Source of the DNA: Nonomuraea sp. MG754425
Lineage (GTDB): Bacteria > Actinomycetota > Actinomycetes > Streptosporangiales > Streptosporangiaceae
Reading direction: 5' to 3'
Assembly: GCF_021699195.1 (NCBI RefSeq)
Contig: NZ_SSXE01000005.1
Span: forward strand, 78,770 to 112,881
DNA length: 34,112 nucleotides
The translations under genes and the position numbers were made by a program. Positions within the stretch are counted from its first letter, which is position 1, and each line of letters begins with the position of its first letter. The notes beneath the pieces were generated by a model. The model did no database searches, was not told the DNA's origin, and saw only the letters and a list, made by a program, of their open reading frames with translations. Of the stretch, positions 30,666 through 34,112 are shown piece by piece.

Positions 30666-30992
30666 ATGGCAATGCGTGAACAGAGCTACCTCGTGCTGCT
30701 GGCCCTTTCCGAAGGCCCGCTGCATGGTTACGGCGTGATCAAAGCTGTGCGCGAGCTGTCGGAGGACCGTGTACGCCTCGGGGCGGGCACGCTCTATGGC
30801 GCGCTTGACCGTCTGGCCGAAGCAGGGTTTGCCCGGGTGGCGGGTGAAGAGGTCGTGGACGGCCGGCACCGCCGCTACTACGAGTTGACCTGTCAGGGCG
30901 CCGAACTCCTGACCGAGGAGACTGCCCGCTTGACCCGCCTCGCCGCCACCGCGCAACGCCGCCTCGGCGCACGACTCCAGCCCGGGATGTGA
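30666..30992 (+). CDS. PadR-family transcriptional regulator
   Basis: 108 residues. It has a PadR winged helix (LVLLALSEGPLHGYGVIKAV, RLGAGTLYGALDRLAEAGFA, RRYYELTCQGAELL) with the short C-terminal helix of the small subfamily. PadR proteins repress nearby genes, often transporters or membrane proteins, and respond to small molecules. It is leaderless from a near-consensus promoter with an operator-like palindrome. It overlaps the next gene by 4 nt. Confidence 0.92.
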   Translation: MAMREQSYLVLLALSEGPLHGYGVIKAVRELSEDRVRLGAGTLYGALDRLAEAGFARVAGEEVVDGRHRRYYELTCQGAELLTEETARLTRLAATAQRRLGARLQPGM

Positions 30993-31480
30993 TCATGGAT
31001 AGCTACGAACGTCACTGCCGGTTCCTCGCGCGGGCCTACCCGCTCCGATATCGGCAGACGCGGGGCGAGGAGTTGATCGGCACGCTGCTGGATCTGGCGA
31101 AGCCGGAGCAGAGCAGGCCGACCCTGCGCGACTCGCTCGACGTCGTACGTGGCGGTATCGCACTGCGCCTGCGGGAGCGCCCGCCACTGTGGCACTGGGC
31201 GCTGTATCGCCTGTTCCACAAGCGCCTTCCCTACGCCTACCGCTGGTGGGCACGCGATGACCTGCTCGGTTCGCGCTACCTGGCGCGGCAGTGCGCGGCA
31301 TGGCTACTCGCAACGGCACCCCTGTGGGCCTTCATCGGGCTCATGCCCATCGAACTGGTCCACACGGTGATCCTCTCGGCACTCATCCGCATGCTCGGCT
31401 TCCTCCCGCAGCGATCCCTGCGCCTGTACCAGCTGAAGAGATACGAATTCAACCTGGAGTTGGAAGGCAACTCGCCATAG
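30989..31480 (+). CDS. Membrane protein paired with PadR
   Basis: 163 residues (161 from ATG 30995). The soluble N-terminal part, beginning SYERHCRFLARAYPLRYRQT and then GEELIGTLLDL, resembles the PadR-linked region of actinobacterial membrane proteins. Hydrophobic segments follow (CAAWLLATAPLWAFIGLM; LVHTVILSALIRMLGFL). GTG 30989 overlaps the padR stop by 4 nt, so the two are coupled. It is the probable regulatory partner of PadR; no precise function. Confidence 0.7.
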   Translation: MIMDSYERHCRFLARAYPLRYRQTRGEELIGTLLDLAKPEQSRPTLRDSLDVVRGGIALRLRERPPLWHWALYRLFHKRLPYAYRWWARDDLLGSRYLARQCAAWLLATAPLWAFIGLMPIELVHTVILSALIRMLGFLPQRSLRLYQLKRYEFNLELEGNSP

Positions 31481-31597
31481 GCGGCATGCGGAGACATCCG
31501 GTCTGCGTATGACGTCAAGGCCAAGGTTCTCGCGATCATGACACAAGCAGGACATTTCGCGTTGACATCGATGGCGTCGAGGCCTCAGGTTTGGTGC

Positions 31598-32209
31598 ATG
31601 GAAGAGTTTCGTATGGCGCGCGTGTTTTCGGTCGCGACCGTTGTTCGGATGCTTCTCCCTTCCGTGCTTTTAATCCCCGTATGGCTGATATTCATCGCCT
31701 TCGTCCCTGATCGTCATAATATGGAGGCGGTTTTCCTGGCAGCAGGGGTGACGGTGGCCTTCGCCGGGGTGCGGTTGGTCAGGTGGCGGCTGATGGCCGC
31801 TGCCACGGTTGCGCGCGTCTCTCCTGACGGCGTGGAGATGGGGGACTGGTACGGATCGCGGGTGCGCCTGGCATGGCGAGATCTTGAGCGCGTCGATGTC
31901 GTGGAAAGCCGGATTCCCAGTCCGCGGACCATTGTCAAGGACGGCAGGATCGGTGTCCGAACCGGAGCCAGGCAATGCGTCGGCCTGGTCGGCTGGGGCG
32001 AATACGAGATTTCCCACCAGGCCCCCAACTGGTTGCTGGCTCATCGGGCCCGGCTGCCCATCGATCCGGCATCGGGGCGGCAGAGAATCAGCATCCCCCT
32101 CGGCGTCGTCGATCCCCTGTGGGAAGACGGCCCGATGGGCGACCAGGTCCGCCGGCACCGGCCCGATCTCTTCGAGCCGACCGTCGCTTCGGGCGCGCCT
32201 CCTGCCTGA
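31598..32209 (+). CDS. PH-domain-like membrane protein
   Basis: 203 residues. Two N-terminal helices (VVRMLLPSVLLIPVWLIFIA; AVFLAAGVTVAFAGVRLVRW) are followed by a beta-rich domain resembling bacterial PH domains (VARVSPDGVEMGDWYGSRVR, LAWRDLERVDVV). TTGACA at 31562-31567 lies 17 bp from TCAGGT (31585-31590), placing the transcription start at about ATG 31598 (leaderless). ATG 31613, with GGAAGAG 7 nt upstream, is the alternative. Function unknown. Confidence 0.65.
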   Translation: MEEFRMARVFSVATVVRMLLPSVLLIPVWLIFIAFVPDRHNMEAVFLAAGVTVAFAGVRLVRWRLMAAATVARVSPDGVEMGDWYGSRVRLAWRDLERVDVVESRIPSPRTIVKDGRIGVRTGARQCVGLVGWGEYEISHQAPNWLLAHRARLPIDPASGRQRISIPLGVVDPLWEDGPMGDQVRRHRPDLFEPTVASGAPPA

Positions 32210-32247
32210 GCGTTTCAGCCGCACCACCTGGGCCGAGGAGGCGGTCC

Positions 32248-32628
32248 CTAGGCGCCGCCGTACGGCACGGTGATGATCTCCAGGTTGTGGCCGTTGGGGT
32301 CGGACCAGTACAGGCCGCGCCCGCCGTCGTGGGTGTTGATCCGCCCCTCCTGCTGGTGGTGCGGGTCGGCCCAGAACGTCAGGCCGCGCTCCTTGATCCG
32401 GCCCCAGATCCGGTCGAACTCGTCCTCGCTGACCAGGAACGCGTAGTGCAGCGACGGCAGTTCCTCGCCCGCCTCGACGACGTCGATCGACACGTCGTTG
32501 CCGAGCGTGACGACCCGGAACGGACCGTACACGGGGGCCGGTTCCAGGCCGAGCAGGTCGACGAGGAAGGCGGCCGTCTCGTCCCTGTTCCTGGCCGGCA
32601 TGATGGTGTGGTTCAGATGGACGGACAT
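32248..32628 (-). CDS. VOC-superfamily (glyoxalase/dioxygenase-fold) protein
   Basis: 126 residues, one VOC domain of two beta-alpha-beta-beta-beta units: HLNHTIMPARNRDETAAFLV, LLGLEPAPVYG, SLHYAFLVSEDEFDRIWGRI, then GRGLYWSDPNGHNLEIITVP with the C-terminal metal-type Glu. Members include isomerases, dioxygenases and antibiotic-binding proteins; the exact activity is unknown. It lies 9 bp after the P450 stop on the same strand, so it is probably in the same operon. Confidence 0.85.
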   Translation of the reverse strand: MSVHLNHTIMPARNRDETAAFLVDLLGLEPAPVYGPFRVVTLGNDVSIDVVEAGEELPSLHYAFLVSEDEFDRIWGRIKERGLTFWADPHHQQEGRINTHDGGRGLYWSDPNGHNLEIITVPYGGA

Positions 32629-32637
32629 ATCTGCAGG

Positions 32638-33813
32638 CTACGTCAGGGCCACGGGGAGCGTCACGACGCCGTTGACGAAGGACGACGGCAGCCACGTCAC
32701 CGGGCCGGTCAGCTCGATCCGTGACACGGTCGCGCGCAGCTCCGACAGCAGCGCCTGGATCTCGGCGCGGGCGAGCTGCGCGCCCAGGCAGAAGTGCGGG
32801 CCGTGGCCGAAGGTCAGATGTCTGTTCGGCTGCCGGGCCACGTCGAACCGGTCGGGGTCGTCGAAGACCGTCTCGTCGCGGTTGGCCGAGGCCGTCCACA
32901 GGGCCAGCACGTCCCCGGCCTCGATGCGCCGTCCGCCCAGCTCGGCCGTCCGGGTGGCGACCCGGCCGACGTGGGCGGCCGGGGTGGTCCAGCGCAGGAT
33001 CTCCTCCGTGGCGGGGGCGACCAGGGCGGGATCGCCGCGCAGGCGCGCCCACTGCGCGTCGTGCGTGGCCAGCGCCAGCAGGCCCCCGGCCATCGCCAGG
33101 CGGGCCGTCTCGTCCCCGCCGATGATCAGGTTGTAGCAGTTGAGCAGCACCTCCTCCTCGGTGAGGTCGGCCGAGACGAGCAGGCTGATGACGTCGTCGC
33201 CCGGGGACGTCTGGCGTTCGGCGGCCAGGCGGGTGTAGTAGAGCAGGATCTCGCTCTGGGCGATCCGCGCGCTCAGGTCGGCCTCCTCCTCGCCCAGCAT
33301 GGCCTGCGCGGTCAGTTCCAGCACGCGCTGCCGGTCCCGCTCGGGGACGCCGAGCAGCTCGCAGATCGCGCGCAGCGGCACCTGCGCGGCCACCTGCCCG
33401 ACGAAGTCGCCGCCGCCCCCGGCCACGAAGGCGGCCAGCAGGTCCTTCGTGGCCTCGGTGATCGAGCGGGTGACGGGGCCGAGCGCGCGGGGGCCGAAGC
33501 CCGGGGTGAGCAGGCGGCGCAGGACGGCGTGCCGGGGCCCGTCGGTGACCACGATCATCCGGCCCGCGCCGGGGTCGTGGCCGCGCAGGAGGGTGCGCAG
33601 CATGTTGCCCCGCAGCGAGGTGTAGGTGTCCGGGTCGCGGACGACGCGCAGCACGTCGGCGTGCCGGGTGACACTCCAGAAGCGGTCGTGCCTGCGGACC
33701 GGGTCGGTGGCCCGCAACCGCCGCCAGAGCGGGGTGAGGTCGTGGACGGCGTGCAGGCGCGGGTCGAGGAGGTCCAGGTCGTCGAGGGCGGCCGGGTCCG
33801 GCGGGGGTCTCAT
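32638..33813 (-). CDS. Cytochrome P450
   Basis: 391 residues, bacterial soluble type. The I-helix has IIGGDETARLA (the usual acidic-Thr pair is Glu-Thr, residues 235-236), the ExxR is E271-I-L-R274, and the heme-binding loop FGHGPHFCLGAQLAR contains the ligand Cys342. It performs oxidation with electrons from ferredoxin. The ATG overlaps the stop of an upstream carrier-protein gene (ATGA), the arrangement of P450s that hydroxylate carrier-bound amino acids in nonribosomal pathways (inference). A VOC gene follows. Confidence 0.93.
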   Translation of the reverse strand: MRPPPDPAALDDLDLLDPRLHAVHDLTPLWRRLRATDPVRRHDRFWSVTRHADVLRVVRDPDTYTSLRGNMLRTLLRGHDPGAGRMIVVTDGPRHAVLRRLLTPGFGPRALGPVTRSITEATKDLLAAFVAGGGGDFVGQVAAQVPLRAICELLGVPERDRQRVLELTAQAMLGEEEADLSARIAQSEILLYYTRLAAERQTSPGDDVISLLVSADLTEEEVLLNCYNLIIGGDETARLAMAGGLLALATHDAQWARLRGDPALVAPATEEILRWTTPAAHVGRVATRTAELGGRRIEAGDVLALWTASANRDETVFDDPDRFDVARQPNRHLTFGHGPHFCLGAQLARAEIQALLSELRATVSRIELTGPVTWLPSSFVNGVVTLPVALT

Positions 33814-34112
33814 CGTTCGAACTCGTCGAGGAGGTCGCCGAGCAGGTCGTCCTCGTCGCCGCCGCGCACGGCCCGGGCGATCAGCTCGCGCAGGGGGCGT
33901 TCGGCGAGGAACAGCTCGATGGGGACGTCGAGGCCGAAGCGGTCGCGCAGTTCGCCGAGCAGGAAGACGGCGGTCAGCGAGTCGCCGCCGGCCGCGAAGT
34001 AGGTCCGGTCGAGGTCGGCCTCGCCGGCCAGGGCCAGGGTGGTGCGGAACAGCGCGGTGACGGCCCGCTCGGTGCCGGTGTCCGGCCGTACGGGCTCCGG
34101 GGACGGGGACGG
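33810..34112 (-). CDS. Phosphopantetheine carrier domain (PCP/ACP), partial at window edge
   Basis: 101 codons are visible, open at the right edge. YFAAGGDSLTAVFLLGEL has the conserved GGDS whose Ser is the phosphopantetheine attachment site. The C-terminus is acidic (DEDDLLGDLLDEFER). Whether it is a discrete carrier or the end of an NRPS cannot be seen. The Pro/Ser-rich start at the edge looks like an interdomain linker, favouring an adenylation-PCP protein. The stop overlaps the P450 start by 4 nt. Confidence 0.85.
   Translation of the reverse strand, partial: PSPSPEPVRPDTGTERAVTALFRTTLALAGEADLDRTYFAAGGDSLTAVFLLGELRDRFGLDVPIELFLAERPLRELIARAVRGGDEDDLLGDLLDEFER

Overview
The window is high-GC DNA with strong G/C bias at third codon positions and actinomycete-type families: WhiB, GntR/UTRA, an XRE-TPR regulator, a TraB-like FtsK/SpoIIIE translocase, DUF2637, an F420-type oxidoreductase and a carrier-protein/P450 gene pair. 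It suggests a filamentous actinomycete, perhaps of the Streptosporangiales or a relative (inference). About 29.5 kb at the left is mobile DNA; the right 4.5 kb looks like host chromosome.

Region 1 (1-7049) is the end of a phage late operon: two tandem paralogous tail proteins, tail-associated proteins, an XhlA-like coiled-coil membrane protein, small proteins, a CHAP plus peptidoglycan-binding endolysin and a holin-like protein, closed by a strong terminator. A small basic gene sits on the opposite strand in this operon. Region 2 (7050-10190) is a self-contained three-gene cassette (GT4 glycosyltransferase, kinase-fold protein, full-length HisG-type ATP phosphoribosyltransferase), with terminators on both sides that share a near-identical arm. 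This is the layout of a phage moron.

Region 3 (10198-14485) reads leftwards: a protein with a predicted TRADD-N-associated two-helix membrane module, two GntR/UTRA repressors and an XRE-TPR regulator. Palindromes lie near several of their starts. Region 4 (14576-27291) reads rightwards and resembles the transfer part of an actinomycete integrative and conjugative element (AICE, pSAM2 type): zinc ribbon, WhiB, a lytic-transglycosylase-like protein, a DUF2637 coiled-coil protein, a 12-bp-phased iteron array, Spd-like membrane proteins, the TraB/FtsK-like translocase, a RapZ C-domain protein, a Nudix protein resembling Pif, and a run of overlapping unknown genes. One gene pair at 22866-23846 breaks the polarity. 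Region 5 (27292-29593) holds an unusual LacI-headpiece/excisionase fusion and a tyrosine integrase, followed by the probable attachment junction.

Region 6 (29594-34112) is flanking chromosome: an LLM-class F420-dependent oxidoreductase, a PadR regulator with its membrane partner, a PH-like membrane protein, and a leftward operon of a phosphopantetheine carrier domain (cut by the window edge), cytochrome P450 and a VOC protein, probably the end of a natural-product cluster.

The integrase is at the right edge, phage late genes are at the left, and no second integrase lies between them. One reading is therefore a single hybrid element with phage structural genes and a TraB-type transfer module; two adjacent elements remain possible. 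The most interesting items are the HisG cassette, the iteron array beside the transfer genes, the TRADD-associated membrane protein and the hybrid layout itself.
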